A program made the translations under genes and the position numbers. From contig NZ_KB235937.1 of NCBI RefSeq assembly GCF_000332315.1, positions 171,735-235,734 of the forward strand: a DNA stretch of 64,000 nucleotides, given 5' to 3'. Each line of letters starts with the position of its first letter. Positions within the stretch are counted from its first letter, which is position 1. The stretch comes from Prochlorothrix hollandica PCC 9006 = CALU 1027. GTDB lineage: Bacteria; Cyanobacteriota; Cyanobacteriia; Prochlorotrichales; Prochlorotrichaceae. The notes beneath the pieces were generated by a model. The model searched no databases and had not been told where the DNA came from. It saw nothing but the letters and a program-made list of their open reading frames with translations. Below are positions 10,484-20,159 of this stretch, piece after piece.

Positions 10484-11638
10484 TTGTTAAATTTTCAGTT
10501 TCACTGCCAAGCCCAGTGTTCCCACAGTCATGCGCGGGCAGGGCAATGGACAACGCCCCATGGGGTGGTGGAAACCCCTCGCTTTATGCCCGTGGGCACC
10601 ACCGCCACCGTCAAGGGGGTCACCCCGGCCCAACTGGTGGATACCGGGGCACAGATGGTCTTAGCCAATACCTACCATTTGCATCTGCAACCCGGTGAAT
10701 CCATTGTGGCCAAAGCTGGGGGGCTACATTCCTTTATGCAGTGGTCTGGTCCCCTCCTGACGGATTCCGGGGGGTTTCAGGTGTTTAGCCTCAGTGGGCT
10801 GCGCAAGATTCAAGAAGATGGGGTCACCTTTCGATCGCCCCGGGATGGTCGCACCATTCACCTCACCCCCGAAAAATCCATTGAGATTCAGAACCAGTTG
10901 GGGGCTGATGTGATCATGGCCTTTGATGAATGTCCCCCCTATCCCGCCACCCGCGAGGAGGTGACAGCGGCCACCGATCGCACCTACCGTTGGCTCCAGC
11001 GATGTATAGCGGCTCACCAGCGTTCCGATCAGGCACTGTTTGGGATTGTCCAGGGGGGAACATTTTTAGATTTACGGGCTAAAACGGCCCAGTCTTTGGT
11101 GGAATTGGATCTACCGGGTTATGCCATTGGTGGAGTCAGCGTTGGGGAACCTGCCGCCTTTATCCAGGCCATTGTGGCGGCGACGGCTCCCCTGCTGCCG
11201 GTGGATAAGCCCCGCTATTTGATGGGGGTGGGGACCTATCGGGAGATGGCCCAAGCCATTGCGGCGGGGATTGATTTATTTGATTGTGTCATTCCCACCC
11301 GCCTCGCCCGCCATGGGGCTGTGTTGAGCCAGGGCCATCGTTGGAACATTAAAAACGCCCAATACCGGGAAGACTTCACCCCTTTGGATGACACTTGCCC
11401 CTGCTATACCTGCCAAACCTTTAGTCGGGCCTATTTGAACCATTTGGTGCGATCGCGGGAGGTTCTCGCCTATACCCTGCTGTCGATCCACAACATTACG
11501 GAACTGGTGCGCTTTACCCAACGCATTCGCGCCAGCATTCTGGACGATCGCTTTACGGAGGAGTTTGCCCCCTACCTCCAGCCCGATCCCCTGCCCAGCG
11601 AAGAACCCTTTGTCTCTTCCCTTCTACAGCAATCCTGA
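10484..11638 (+). CDS. tgt: tRNA-guanine transglycosylase (queuine tRNA-ribosyltransferase)
   Basis: Exchanges G34 of GUN-anticodon tRNAs for the queuosine precursor. Key features are [21 protein letters not shown] with the catalytic Asp of the substrate pocket, GIVQGG, the second catalytic Asp region FDCVIPTR, and the zinc ligands CPCYTC with a following His. No ATG fits the family N-terminus (F-x-F-H-C), so I prefer the TTG at 10484, with GAGAA upstream; another in-frame TTG lies at 10469. The last residues (LQQS) and the TGA stop come from a MITE-1 insertion, so the native tail has been altered. Confidence 0.94.
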   Translation: MLNFQFHCQAQCSHSHARAGQWTTPHGVVETPRFMPVGTTATVKGVTPAQLVDTGAQMVLANTYHLHLQPGESIVAKAGGLHSFMQWSGPLLTDSGGFQVFSLSGLRKIQEDGVTFRSPRDGRTIHLTPEKSIEIQNQLGADVIMAFDECPPYPATREEVTAATDRTYRWLQRCIAAHQRSDQALFGIVQGGTFLDLRAKTAQSLVELDLPGYAIGGVSVGEPAAFIQAIVAATAPLLPVDKPRYLMGVGTYREMAQAIAAGIDLFDCVIPTRLARHGAVLSQGHRWNIKNAQYREDFTPLDDTCPCYTCQTFSRAYLNHLVRSREVLAYTLLSIHNITELVRFTQRIRASILDDRFTEEFAPYLQPDPLPSEEPFVSSLLQQS

Positions 11639-11725
11639 ATCAGTTGTAAGGATCTCGATGGCGGAAACCCTTTGTGTGGTTAGCACCGGGAAGGCGCACA
11701 CCACACGACCCCTTTCGGACTGCTG
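11627..11725. mobile_element. MITE-1 copy e, overlapping the tgt stop
   Basis: A 99-bp element with TA at 11625-11626 and 11726-11727. The first 12 bp encode the end of Tgt, including its TGA stop. Its centre is diverged (GTGTGGTTAGCACC...). Confidence 0.83.
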
Positions 11726-11764
11726 TAGATCAGGAGATCAGACACTATCTCTGATCTCCCAGCC

Positions 11765-12346
11765 ATGAACCCCTTGCCTCTTCCCTCGCCGAACGCCAGA
11801 GCCGCCATGAACCGTGCCTTCCGCCCCCATTGGGATGAATATTTTCTGCTGGTGGCCAAGCTAGTCGCCACCCGATCCACCTGTTTGGCCTGTCCGGTGG
11901 GTGCCGTGATTGTGAAAGATCGCCAAATTTTGGCCACCGGCTACAATGGTCCCCCCGCTGGGTCTCCCCACTGCACCGATCAGGGGTTTTGTTACGGTGA
12001 TCTGGAGCATTGTGGCCAAAGCCGATCGCTGCCGTCGCGATCGATCCACGCCGAAGCCAATGCCATTGCCTATGCTGCCAAGCATGGTGTTTCCGTGAAT
12101 GGGGCGGTCATCTATGCCACCAAGGAGCCGTGTTTGGCCTGTCTTAAAGCCATTATTGCGGCGGGTATTGACCAGGTTTTCTATGAAACCCCCAGCCACC
12201 CTGGTGATGCGGATGTGGTGCGGGACTCCTTTGTGGCGGCGGGGTTAGTGCAGTTACAGCGTTTACAGATTTCCCCCGCAGCGTTAACCAAAGCCGTCAC
12301 CTTTCTGGAACAACCGATGCTGAGCCAGATGGTGGATCCCCCCTAG
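11765..12346 (+). CDS. dCMP/cytidine deaminase family protein (ComEB-like)
   Basis: Zinc-dependent deaminase, probably converting dCMP to dUMP for thymidylate supply. The 193-residue product shows HAEANA (residues 95-100, zinc His plus catalytic Glu) and PCLAC (122-126, two zinc Cys). The TGYNGPPAGSPHC region typical of ComEB/dCMP deaminases lies between the N-terminal helix and the active site. A second ATG at 11807 (MNRAFRPHWDEYF) may be the true start. It is 127 bp downstream of tgt and separated by a MITE. Confidence 0.87.
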   Translation: MNPLPLPSPNARAAMNRAFRPHWDEYFLLVAKLVATRSTCLACPVGAVIVKDRQILATGYNGPPAGSPHCTDQGFCYGDLEHCGQSRSLPSRSIHAEANAIAYAAKHGVSVNGAVIYATKEPCLACLKAIIAAGIDQVFYETPSHPGDADVVRDSFVAAGLVQLQRLQISPAALTKAVTFLEQPMLSQMVDPP

Positions 12347-12361
12347 TTTCTGTCCTGGATC

Positions 12362-13633
12362 CTAGATCACTTGCCCCCCCTCCACGGTCAAAATTTGGGA
12401 GTCCCGCCGCCAGTGGGCATCAAAGGCTCCCAGATGGGTGGTGGTGATCAGGGTTTGAAAGCGATCGTCAATGGCTTCCAACAGTTGGTTTTGGCGTTTG
12501 AGATCCAGCTCCGCCAAGACATCATCCAGCAACAACACCGGCGGCTCCCCAATCACGGTTTCCAGTAACTCCAACTCCGCCAACTTGATGGCTAGCACCA
12601 CGGTTCGCTGTTGTCCTTGGGAGCCATAGTGGCGGGCCGGGGTCTCATTAATCCACAGTTCCACCTCATCCCGGTGGGGTCCCACCAGGGAATTGCCCTG
12701 GGATCGTTCGGCGGCAGATCGATCGCCCATACGATCTAAAAAAAGAGCTTGTAAATAGTCTGGATTATCCAGCAAGTCCGGCTGATCACCGCTGACATTG
12801 GGCAAATACTGGATCCGTAATAGCTCCCGACAGCCACTAATGCGTTGGTGCCACTGTTGGGCCAGGGGAGCCAAGCGGTGCAAGGCTCGCTGTCGTCGCC
12901 GCATCACCTGGGTTCCCAGGCTGGCCAGTTGGGCATCCCACAGGGCCAACTCAGAGGTTGGGGACAAGGGATCCGCCGAACCATCGTCCCACCCTGGGCT
13001 AGCCTCTGCCCCCCAGGCTTCCTGAGCCAGGGCTTGATCGTCTGGGAACAGGGAATGATCCATCGCTGACCCTTGGGCTAAGCCCTGGCCACCCTTGCCT
13101 AGACGATTGCCCCGGTTGACCCCAGGGAGATCCTGTCGCAGCAGGGCGTTGCGTTGCCGGAGCACCCGGCCATACTGCTGCAAGAGATGGGCAGCCACCG
13201 GTTCCAACTGCATCAGTAGGCCATCAATCCAATCCCGCCGCTGGCCCGGACCACCCCGCACTAAGTCCAAATCCAGGGACGAAAATTGCACCGCATTGAG
13301 GGTCCCCAGGAGATCCAGTTGGCGGCGCAGGGTTTCTGTGTTGAGTAAGGCGGTGCGACGACCGGAGACCCGTAGGGTCAGGCCCACTTTATAAAACCCC
13401 AAATCCCGTTGCAGAAAGGCGGTGATGTCGCCGCTGTCGTGGCTATCCTGCACCAAGTCCCGATCGCGGCTAACACGGTGCGATCGCAGGCTGGCCAACA
13501 GTTCCACCGCTTCCAACAGGTTCGACTTGCCCTGAGCATTGTCCCCCACCACCAGGGTCTTGGGGGCCGTAAAGGTCACGGTTTGATCGGTGTAGTTCCG
13601 AAAATGGCGCAGGTGGAGGTGCTGTAGAAACAT
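12362..13633 (-). CDS. recF: DNA replication and repair protein RecF
   Basis: SMC-like ATPase that loads RecA at gaps through RecO/RecR. It starts [14 protein letters not shown] at 13633; an upstream in-frame extension to 13699 does not look like RecF. Walker A is GDNAQGKS (30-37), and a Walker B of the form [11 protein letters not shown] lies near the C-terminus after the GSQGQQRT signature. At 423 residues it is about 50 longer than usual because of a low-complexity insertion (roughly residues 168-220, DLPGVNRGN...[10 protein letters not shown]) in the middle domain. Confidence 0.95.
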   Translation of the reverse strand: MFLQHLHLRHFRNYTDQTVTFTAPKTLVVGDNAQGKSNLLEAVELLASLRSHRVSRDRDLVQDSHDSGDITAFLQRDLGFYKVGLTLRVSGRRTALLNTETLRRQLDLLGTLNAVQFSSLDLDLVRGGPGQRRDWIDGLLMQLEPVAAHLLQQYGRVLRQRNALLRQDLPGVNRGNRLGKGGQGLAQGSAMDHSLFPDDQALAQEAWGAEASPGWDDGSADPLSPTSELALWDAQLASLGTQVMRRRQRALHRLAPLAQQWHQRISGCRELLRIQYLPNVSGDQPDLLDNPDYLQALFLDRMGDRSAAERSQGNSLVGPHRDEVELWINETPARHYGSQGQQRTVVLAIKLAELELLETVIGEPPVLLLDDVLAELDLKRQNQLLEAIDDRFQTLITTTHLGAFDAHWRRDSQILTVEGGQVI

Positions 13634-13696
13634 GAGGGGGTAGCCATACCAGGGGTAAATGGTGTTATAATCTTGCAACCCGCTGAACAGTGCAGC

Positions 13697-13733
13697 CACA
13701 GTCTAGCCATAGTCTAGCCACAGTCTAGCCACT
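13697..13733. repeat. Short tandem repeat upstream of recF
   Basis: Three near-copies of CAGTCTAGCCA(TA/CA) just upstream of recF on the minus strand. Confidence 0.6.
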
Positions 13734-13910
13734 GATAGAATTCAGCACTAGGGTGACTTCTTGGCTTCCTCTTCTGGTACATTGTTTTAGGTCTATGGGT
13801 TAGGTCTGGGTCTTAGATTTGCCCTTGGGGCATTCTTGGGCTTGATTCAGACTCACCCTGTTCCGTTGTAAGCTCTGGCTTACCTAGATTGACTAGTTTC
13901 CCCATGGTTA

Positions 13911-13983
13911 GGGCATGTAGCTCAGTGGATAGAGCATCAGATTCCGGTTCTGAGGGTCGGGGGTTCGAATCCCTTCATGCTCG
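13911..13983 (+). tRNA. tRNA-Arg (CCG)
   Basis: A 73-nt cloverleaf. The acceptor GGGCATG pairs with CATGCTC, the D-stem is GCTC/GAGC, the anticodon stem TCAGA/TCTGA has loop TTCCGGT (anticodon CCG), and the T-loop is TTCGAAT. CCA is not encoded. It reads the Arg codon CGG, which is common in this GC-rich sequence. Confidence 0.95.
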
Positions 13984-14529
13984 TTTGATAATTATGTTTT
14001 GCTGGCCTTCGTTTTGCTGGCCTTCGTTTGGCTAGCCTTAGTTTTACTGGCCTTCGCTTGGCTAGCGTTCGTTTTGCTGGCCTGCCTACAATCCTGGGCA
14101 GTAATCCAAACGTAGTGAGGTCGTAACGGTACGACAAGGCTCACAACCTGTCTTTTCACTACCTAAACAGCACTACCCAATCCTTTGGCCGTCCCATCTG
14201 AGACTGGGCCTAATGGGAGTGATCCGGTCTGCCCTGGGCTGCTGCTATTCCTTAGCCACCCAGGGTTTTAGGATTCAGAAGCCACCCAGGGTTTTAGGGT
14301 CAGATTTTGATCAGAATTCTGAATTCTGATCATTCAAAAACTCTGATGGCAACGGATGGGTGATTTAAATGGGTCATTAAACCAGTTCCTGCTGGGCTGA
14401 GCCGCCAGTTTTGGGGCCGATCGGCCCACCCTGGCCCACCCTGGCCCGCCATTAGCGATGGTATTCGCCCCGGTATCGGGGGGCATCTCCTACCCCCCCC
14501 ACAGACCCTGGCTGATCCAGCAGCGAGGA
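13984..14529. other. Intergenic repeats between tRNA-Arg and btpA
   Basis: No gene seen. Diverged 14-17 bp tandem repeats of the type TTTTGCTGGCCTTCG lie at about 13996-14085. A 20-bp direct repeat around GCCACCCAGGGTTTTAGG lies at 14258-14298. A perfect inverted repeat GATCAGAATTC-t-GAATTCTGATC lies at 14309-14331. A CCCACCCTGG repeat lies at 14423-14450. Confidence 0.6.
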
Positions 14530-15393
14530 CTAACGGCTAATCACGGCGTTTTTGGCGGCGATCGTGGCCGTAGTGCTCTGGAGGCTAGACCTTGCCAAGC
14601 CCTCCTGCATGGACTCCAAGAATCGGCCCACCCGCACGGGGTCAATGCACTGATCCCGCTGACCATTGCGTTTGAGGGACGAGGAGACGATGACACCATC
14701 GGCAGACTGAATCAAGGTGCCGATATTGTCCCAACTGGCCCCACTGCCAATAAAGACCGGGGTTGATTGGGCAGCGGCCTTCGCCAGTTCCAAATCCTGG
14801 AGATCGGGGGGGCTACTGGTGGACCAGCCAGAGAGGATGATCCCATCGGCTAAGCCCCGCTGAATCGTGTCTTGAACGGCCACTGTCAGGTTGGGGGTGC
14901 CCAGGGGGCGAGCATGTTTAACCAGCACATCTGCCAAAATTTTGACATCACTGCCCAGTTCCCTGCGGTAACGCAGTAATTCATAGGCATTACCTTCAAT
15001 TAGCCCCTGATCTGTGGCCATAACTCCCGTTAGGACATTGACCCGAATGAACTGGGCATTGACACAGGCTGCCACTGCCATGGCGCTACAGGCATCATTT
15101 CGCAACATATTAATGCCCACGGGCAGGGGGACGAGATGGCGAATACGCTGCACGGCCAAACTCATGGCACTGACCACAGCGGGATCAACCCGATCCTTGG
15201 TAAAGGGAGCATCGAAAAAATTTTCCACAAGAATGCCATGGGCACCTCCTGCGGCTAGGGCTGTGGCTTCCTGTTCAGCCCGCTCAAAAACAGCCTGGAG
15301 ACTCCCGCCCCAACGGGGGGAGGTGGGTAAGGGAAGAAGATGAACCACACCTATGACGGGATGAGGCGTTTGAAAAATTTGATTCAGATCCAC
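14530..15393 (-). CDS. btpA: BtpA/SgcQ family protein (photosystem I biogenesis factor)
   Basis: The 287-residue TIM-barrel-type protein begins with PHPVIGVVHLLPLPTSPRW and contains GGAHGILVENFFDAPF, GINMLRNDACSAMAVA, the IRVNVLTG strand and GSGASWDNIG. These match the BtpA family. In Synechocystis, BtpA stabilises the photosystem I reaction-centre proteins PsaA/PsaB, especially in the cold. The length is normal. It stands alone here, but other PSI genes (psaF, psaJ, rubA) lie in the same window. Confidence 0.92.
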   Translation of the reverse strand: MDLNQIFQTPHPVIGVVHLLPLPTSPRWGGSLQAVFERAEQEATALAAGGAHGILVENFFDAPFTKDRVDPAVVSAMSLAVQRIRHLVPLPVGINMLRNDACSAMAVAACVNAQFIRVNVLTGVMATDQGLIEGNAYELLRYRRELGSDVKILADVLVKHARPLGTPNLTVAVQDTIQRGLADGIILSGWSTSSPPDLQDLELAKAAAQSTPVFIGSGASWDNIGTLIQSADGVIVSSSLKRNGQRDQCIDPVRVGRFLESMQEGLARSSLQSTTATIAAKNAVISR

Positions 15394-16411
15394 GCGCTTG
15401 TCGTCTGCCGTTTCGGACTTTACGGATTGAGAAGACCGATCCTAGCACTGGAATGGAGGCACGGCTCTACGTTTGGAGATTGCATCACCCGTCACCGTCC
15501 CACCCCACCACCTGTGATCTGCCCTACGTCAAGAAGCCAACCTGAGCAGGGTGGCAGTCTTCGCTAGCCAATTGTATCAGTCGGCTGTCCTCGTCCATCC
15601 CTTGCCCTGGGGGAAATGGTGGGGGCAGGGGAGGGGCAGTAAAAATATTGAGTTTTATTACGAAAATGGGGTACTATGGCAACGAGTATCAAAGCAACAG
15701 CTTCAAGCCCCTGGGTGATGCTCTGTTTGTTTCTAGTCACTGTTACCAGTGTTTTAATCGTATCTCCGTGATCCCTGGCATCATCTTGATGATCCCTGGT
15801 GTGGTGATGCTCTAAAAACTCTTCAAGGTGTCTCGGCTTTCCCTAAAAATCTACCCGCAAGCATTCACGTTGAGTCCTTATCTTGTTAGGATAGGTTGGG
15901 CTTAGGGCCAGTATAAAACCTTAGGACTAGCGCAAACGTTTTAAGGGTTAGTGTCGGTTATATTGATCCTTGAGCAATATCGACCTTGAACAATCTAGGC
16001 TGAAAACTAGGCTGAAAAAGTCTCCCCTAGGGCCAGATAAAACACCCAAGCAAACATCCAAGCAAACACCCAAGCAAACACCCATCAATTTCGAGAAAAA
16101 TCAACATCGAGCACAGCAGCGATATAACAGCAATACACTTGTCAAATCTTAAGACTATCTGTGTTTAGTTTGTATTAAAGCGCGGGACTCGATCATCAAC
16201 GTTAAAGGCGCGATCGCAGATACCTCCAGCGTCCCTCAGGACATGGTGGAAGCCAATACCCCTGGGATGGTTTTAGCCCGGTTTAGGTGTCGTTGTGGTC
16301 GCAGCTTAGTCTGGGGTTATGGTTTTAGTAAACCTCAGGTTTGCTCACGGAATCCATAACGATCCTAGACTGCTCCTACCCCTGTCTTCAAGGCAACACC
16401 ACCCTGACCCC
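15394..16411. other. btpA-rimO intergenic region
   Basis: About 1 kb between divergent genes. It contains one possible 31-residue membrane ORF (listed) and a 12-bp tandem repeat CCAAGCAAACAC at about 16044-16083. Otherwise no gene is supported. Confidence 0.5.
15676..15771 (+). CDS. Possible 31-residue single-helix membrane peptide
   Basis: ATG-initiated small ORF with a polar N-terminus (MATSIKATASSPW) and one hydrophobic helix (VMLCLFLVTVTSVLIV), ending SP. TGGGGT lies 4-5 nt upstream. Cyanobacteria encode many single-helix photosynthetic peptides of this size, but the sequence does not match the ones I know (PsaM, PsaI, PetN, PetG, PsbM, PsbT). It may be chance. Confidence 0.25.
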   Translation: MATSIKATASSPWVMLCLFLVTVTSVLIVSP

Positions 16412-17767
16412 ATGGAACACAAGCCAACTATTGCGATCGCCCATTTGGGATGTGAGAAAAACCGTATTGATACCGAGCATATGCTGGGCTTACTGGTGGA
16501 AGCCGGTTACCCCATTGACCTCAACGAAGAAGCCGCCGATTACGTCGTTGTGAATACCTGTAGTTTCATCCAAGCTGCCCGAGAAGAGTCGGTGCGCACC
16601 TTGGTGGGGCTGGCGGAAGATGGTAAAAAAATCATTATTTCTGGCTGTATGGCCCAGCATTTCCAGGAGCAACTCCTAGAGGAATTGCCGGAAGCAGTGG
16701 CCCTGGTGGGCACGGGAGATTATCACAAAATCGTTGACGTGATTGAACAGGTAGAGCAGGGCAATCGGGTTACAGCGGTGTCCCAAAACCCCACCTACAT
16801 TGCTGATGAAACCGTTCCCCGCTACCGCACCACCACCGAGGCGGTGGCCTACCTGAGGGTGGCGGAGGGCTGTGACTACCGCTGTGCGTTTTGTATTATT
16901 CCCCACCTGCGGGGCAACCAACGATCGCGCCCCATGGAATCGATCGTGGCAGAGGCCCAGCAACTGGCCGCTGAAGGGGTACAGGAAATTATTTTAATCT
17001 CCCAAATTACCACTAATTACGGCTTAGACCTCTATGGCAAGCCCCAGTTGGCGGAGTTGCTGCGGGCACTGGGCCAGGTGGATGTGCCTTGGATTCGGAT
17101 GCATTACACCTATCCGACCGGATTAACCCCGTCAGTCATTGCTGCCATCCAAGAGACCCCCAATGTTCTGCCCTATTTAGACCTACCCCTGCAACATTCC
17201 CACCCAGAGATTCTGCGGGCCATGAACCGGCCCTGGCAGGGTCAGGTCAATGATGATCTCATGGTTCGGCTGAAGACGGCACTGCCCCAGGCAGTGTTTC
17301 GCACCACCTTTATTGTGGGCTTTCCCGGAGAGACCGAGGCGCATTTTGAGCATCTCCTGGCCTTTGTGGAGCGTCATCAGTTTGACCATGTGGGGGTGTT
17401 CACCTTCTCCGAGGAAGAAGGAACTCCTGCCTATGGCTTGCCGAACCCAGTCCCCGCCTCGGTGATGGAAGAGCGGCGCGATCGCCTGATGGCGATGCAG
17501 CAGCCCATTGCTGCGCGGAAAAACCAGGGTGAGATTGGCAAAGTGGTGGATGTGCTCATTGAGCAAGAACATCCCACTACTGGGATCAAAATTGGACGTA
17601 GTGCTCGGTTTGCTCCAGAGGTAGATGGAGTGGTCTATGTCCAAGGGGATGCTCGCCTGGGGATGACGGTTCCCGTCAAAATCACGGGGGCTGATCTCTA
17701 TGACCTTCAGGGTCATGTGGCCACTGCCGCAGAGGTGATGGGACAGCCATTACTGGCGGTGTTCTAG
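16412..17767 (+). CDS. rimO: Ribosomal protein S12 methylthiotransferase RimO
   Basis: Radical-SAM enzyme that methylthiolates the conserved Asp of ribosomal protein S12, whose gene is also in this window. The ATG at 16412 gives [17 protein letters not shown], the family N-terminus; the upstream in-frame extension is unlikely. N-terminal cluster cysteines are C14, C50 and C79. The radical-SAM motif is CDYRCAFC (C154, C158, C161). A C-terminal TRAM domain follows. At 451 residues it is full length. Confidence 0.95.
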   Translation: MEHKPTIAIAHLGCEKNRIDTEHMLGLLVEAGYPIDLNEEAADYVVVNTCSFIQAAREESVRTLVGLAEDGKKIIISGCMAQHFQEQLLEELPEAVALVGTGDYHKIVDVIEQVEQGNRVTAVSQNPTYIADETVPRYRTTTEAVAYLRVAEGCDYRCAFCIIPHLRGNQRSRPMESIVAEAQQLAAEGVQEIILISQITTNYGLDLYGKPQLAELLRALGQVDVPWIRMHYTYPTGLTPSVIAAIQETPNVLPYLDLPLQHSHPEILRAMNRPWQGQVNDDLMVRLKTALPQAVFRTTFIVGFPGETEAHFEHLLAFVERHQFDHVGVFTFSEEEGTPAYGLPNPVPASVMEERRDRLMAMQQPIAARKNQGEIGKVVDVLIEQEHPTTGIKIGRSARFAPEVDGVVYVQGDARLGMTVPVKITGADLYDLQGHVATAAEVMGQPLLAVF

Positions 17768-18198
17768 GGTTTATGCCCTAGGTTAATCTACCTCAGCTTC
17801 CATGTGATGTCCTTCCAGGGCGGGCCTCCTGTCCTCCCCTGGAGCCTCTAGTTCAGCCCTGAACTGGAGGGAGATGAGTTCTTGCTTAATAGACTGTTCC
17901 GGGACTTCACGGGTTATCCCCGCTGGGCGGGAGTAACGTCTGGGTTTTGGGATTGGTTCGCTAACTCCGGCAAGGATTTGGGTAGCTCAGGCCCGCACCA
18001 TGGGCCTGGTTTAAGGGTGTTGGACGGTCTGGTGGGATCGAACTGTTGTTTGGGACTGCTGTGGGGAACTTCTGGTGGGGAACCCTGGCTTCCTTCCCTG
18101 TGGTTCCCGCTCCTCGCCTTCCCTCGCCCCCTGTCCCGAAAACAGGTGTGCTTAAACAGGATTTCGACCCTTACAACGTGGCAATTACGAGGATTTCT
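17768..18198. promoter_or_regulatory. Long leader region of the DEAD-box helicase gene
   Basis: A 431-bp region between rimO and the helicase with no convincing gene. Cold- and redox-regulated helicase genes of this type often have long 5' leaders. Here only the length is seen; the rest is inference. Confidence 0.35.
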
Positions 18199-19803
18199 AT
18201 GACCCTTTCATTCAAAAGCCTTGGTCTTTCTGAAGCCCGCATTCAACACCTTGAAAAGTTGGAGTTCCAATCCCCCACCTCTATCCAAGCGGAGGCGATT
18301 CCCCATCTTTTGGCAGGACGGGATGTGATGGGGCAGGCCCAGACGGGTACAGGCAAAACGGCGGCCTTTGCGTTGCCGATTCTAGAAGGTGTGGATCCCC
18401 ACAATCGGGCGGTGCAAGCCTTGATTTTGACTCCAACCCGAGAATTGGCGATGCAGGTGGCCCAGGCCATTAGTCAGTTCAACAGCGATCGCCAAATCCA
18501 TGTGCTGACGGTTTATGGCGGACAGTCCATTGATCAGCAAATCAGCCGCCTCCACCGAGGTTGTCAAGTGGTGGTGGGTACCCCAGGGCGGGTGTTGGAT
18601 TTGTTGGGTCGCGGTGACCTGCGCCTGAACCAGGTGAGCTGGTTGGTGCTGGATGAAGCCGATGAGATGCTGAGTATGGGCTTCATTAACGATGTGGAAA
18701 CCATCTTGGCCCAGGCTCCTCCGGAGCGGCAGACCGCTTTTTTCTCGGCCACTATGCCCCCGACGATTCGGGCACTGGTGACCAAGTTCCTGCGATCGCC
18801 CATCACCATCACCATTGAGCAGTCCAAGGCTTCCCCGGCCCGCATTAACCAGTATGCCTACCTGGTGCCCCGTGGTTGGACAAAAATCCGCGCTCTGCTC
18901 CCCATTTTGGAACTGGAGGAACCGGAATCCGCCATTATCTTTGTGCGCACCCGCCGCACTGCCATGGAGTTGACCAGCCAATTGCAGGCTGCCGGTCATA
19001 GCGTCGATGAGTACCATGGGGACCTCAGCCAAACCCAACGGGAGCGGCTGTTGCTGCGTTTCCGCCAGCGCCAAGTGCGGTTGGTGGTGGCCACGGATAT
19101 TGCGTCCCGTGGGATCCATGTGGATGATCTCAGCCATGTCATTAACTTTGACCTGCCGGACAACCTGGAGAACTTTGTCCACCGGGTGGGTCGCACGGGT
19201 CGTGCCGGTAAGGAAGGCACGGCTATTACCTTGGGCCAAGGCTACGATCGCCGTCGCCTCAAGGAAATCGAGCGCCACATTCGCCAGCAACTGGAGTCCC
19301 GCTCCATTCCCACCCGTGCCGAAATTGAAGCCCACCACCTGGAAAAGCTGAAAGCTCAGGTGCGGGAAGCCCTCAGCAGCGAGCGCTTGGCTTCATTCTT
19401 GCCCATTGTGGCCCAACTGGCGGAAGAGGACTATGAGTCCCACACCATTGCCGCTGCTGCCTTGCAGATGGCCTACGATCGCACCCGTCCCGCTTGGATG
19501 CGTTTGGCTCCCGAAGATGATGTGGTGGATCGGCCCCAACCCGTCAAGCGTCAGGGGGGTGGTCGTCGTGTCCAAACCGGTGCTGGTAATCGTGGCGGCT
19601 ATCGCCAAGATGCTCCCCAAGGGGATGGCTGGAACCGGGATGGCGATCGGCCCCGGCCCAAGCGTAACAGCCGTCGTACCTATGATCCCTCCGGTCATGC
19701 TCACCACGATCGCGGCCAAGATCAAAACCATGGTCGCCGTCCTGTGGCCAACTACGATCGCAGCCCCGACTCCGATGGCATGTTGGCTGGCAAAGATAGC
19801 TAG
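18199..19803 (+). CDS. DEAD-box RNA helicase (CrhR/CsdA-like)
   Basis: ATP-dependent RNA helicase. The start at 18199 follows ACGAGGA and gives MTLSFKSLGLSEARI; a longer frame upstream is leader. Motifs in order are the Q motif (FQSPTSIQ), AQTGTGKT, PTRELA, TPGR, DEAD, SAT, ATDIASRGIHVDD and HRVGRTGRAG. The 534-residue product ends in a basic Gly/Arg-rich tail, as in cyanobacterial CrhR, which responds to cold and redox state. The CrhR assignment is by similarity of architecture. A terminator follows. Confidence 0.9.
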   Translation: MTLSFKSLGLSEARIQHLEKLEFQSPTSIQAEAIPHLLAGRDVMGQAQTGTGKTAAFALPILEGVDPHNRAVQALILTPTRELAMQVAQAISQFNSDRQIHVLTVYGGQSIDQQISRLHRGCQVVVGTPGRVLDLLGRGDLRLNQVSWLVLDEADEMLSMGFINDVETILAQAPPERQTAFFSATMPPTIRALVTKFLRSPITITIEQSKASPARINQYAYLVPRGWTKIRALLPILELEEPESAIIFVRTRRTAMELTSQLQAAGHSVDEYHGDLSQTQRERLLLRFRQRQVRLVVATDIASRGIHVDDLSHVINFDLPDNLENFVHRVGRTGRAGKEGTAITLGQGYDRRRLKEIERHIRQQLESRSIPTRAEIEAHHLEKLKAQVREALSSERLASFLPIVAQLAEEDYESHTIAAAALQMAYDRTRPAWMRLAPEDDVVDRPQPVKRQGGGRRVQTGAGNRGGYRQDAPQGDGWNRDGDRPRPKRNSRRTYDPSGHAHHDRGQDQNHGRRPVANYDRSPDSDGMLAGKDS

Positions 19804-19894
19804 GGGATAGCTGTCCCAGGGGTTGCCCTGGGATCCACCCCACCGGTGATCGAGCGTTAACCGTTGCCCTGGTCACCCCGTCAAGATGAGGTTG

Positions 19895-19934
19895 GTAGCC
19901 CCCACGAGATGGGTGGGGGTTGCTAGCCTTTTTT
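19895..19934 (+). terminator. Terminator of the DEAD-box helicase gene
   Basis: Stem AGCCCCCAC/GTGGGGGTT(GCT) with a short loop, followed by six T residues at 19929-19934. Confidence 0.8.
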
Positions 19935-19952
19935 GTTGCCGTTCCGGCTGAC

Positions 19953-20026
19953 CGCTTAAAGCGGGACAAGATGACCGGGACAGTGGGGCGCGAAGCGCCC
20001 CACTGTCCCGGCTTAAGTTGATAGCC
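19953..20026. repeat. Family-2 palindromic repeat, full length
   Basis: Best copy of the family. It has GCTTAAAGCGGGACAAGATGA, then a perfect 17-bp stem CCGGGACAGTGGGGCGC (19975-19991) with a 3-nt loop, then GGCTTAAGTTGATAGCC. A short tail duplication (TTCCGGCTTAAGTTGATAGCC) follows at 20032-20052. Confidence 0.85.
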
Positions 20027-20065
20027 ATCGTTTCCGGCTTAAGTTGATAGCCGTTTTCCGCAGCA

Positions 20066-20106
20066 TAAAAAAACCGTAGCAGGCTTGGGGTATGCCTTGC
20101 TACGGT
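20066..20106 (-). terminator. Terminator of htpG
   Basis: On the minus strand, stem ACCGTAGCAAGGC / GCCTGCTACGGT with loop ATACCCCAA, followed by seven T residues. It sits about 55 bp past the htpG stop. Confidence 0.85.
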
Positions 20107-20159
20107 GGAGGGGTCTGGGGATTCAGACCTGACAGACTTCGGGTCAAAACCGGCGAGGT

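Noticed and set aside
13937..14137. Basic 66-codon ORF with LAKRRPAKRRPAKH repeats
   Set aside because: It overlaps the tRNA-Arg gene and is produced by the tandem repeats downstream.
15970..16152. Lysine/proline-rich 60-codon ORF starting at TTG
   Set aside because: Its composition comes from a 12-bp tandem repeat; no ribosome-binding site or family similarity.
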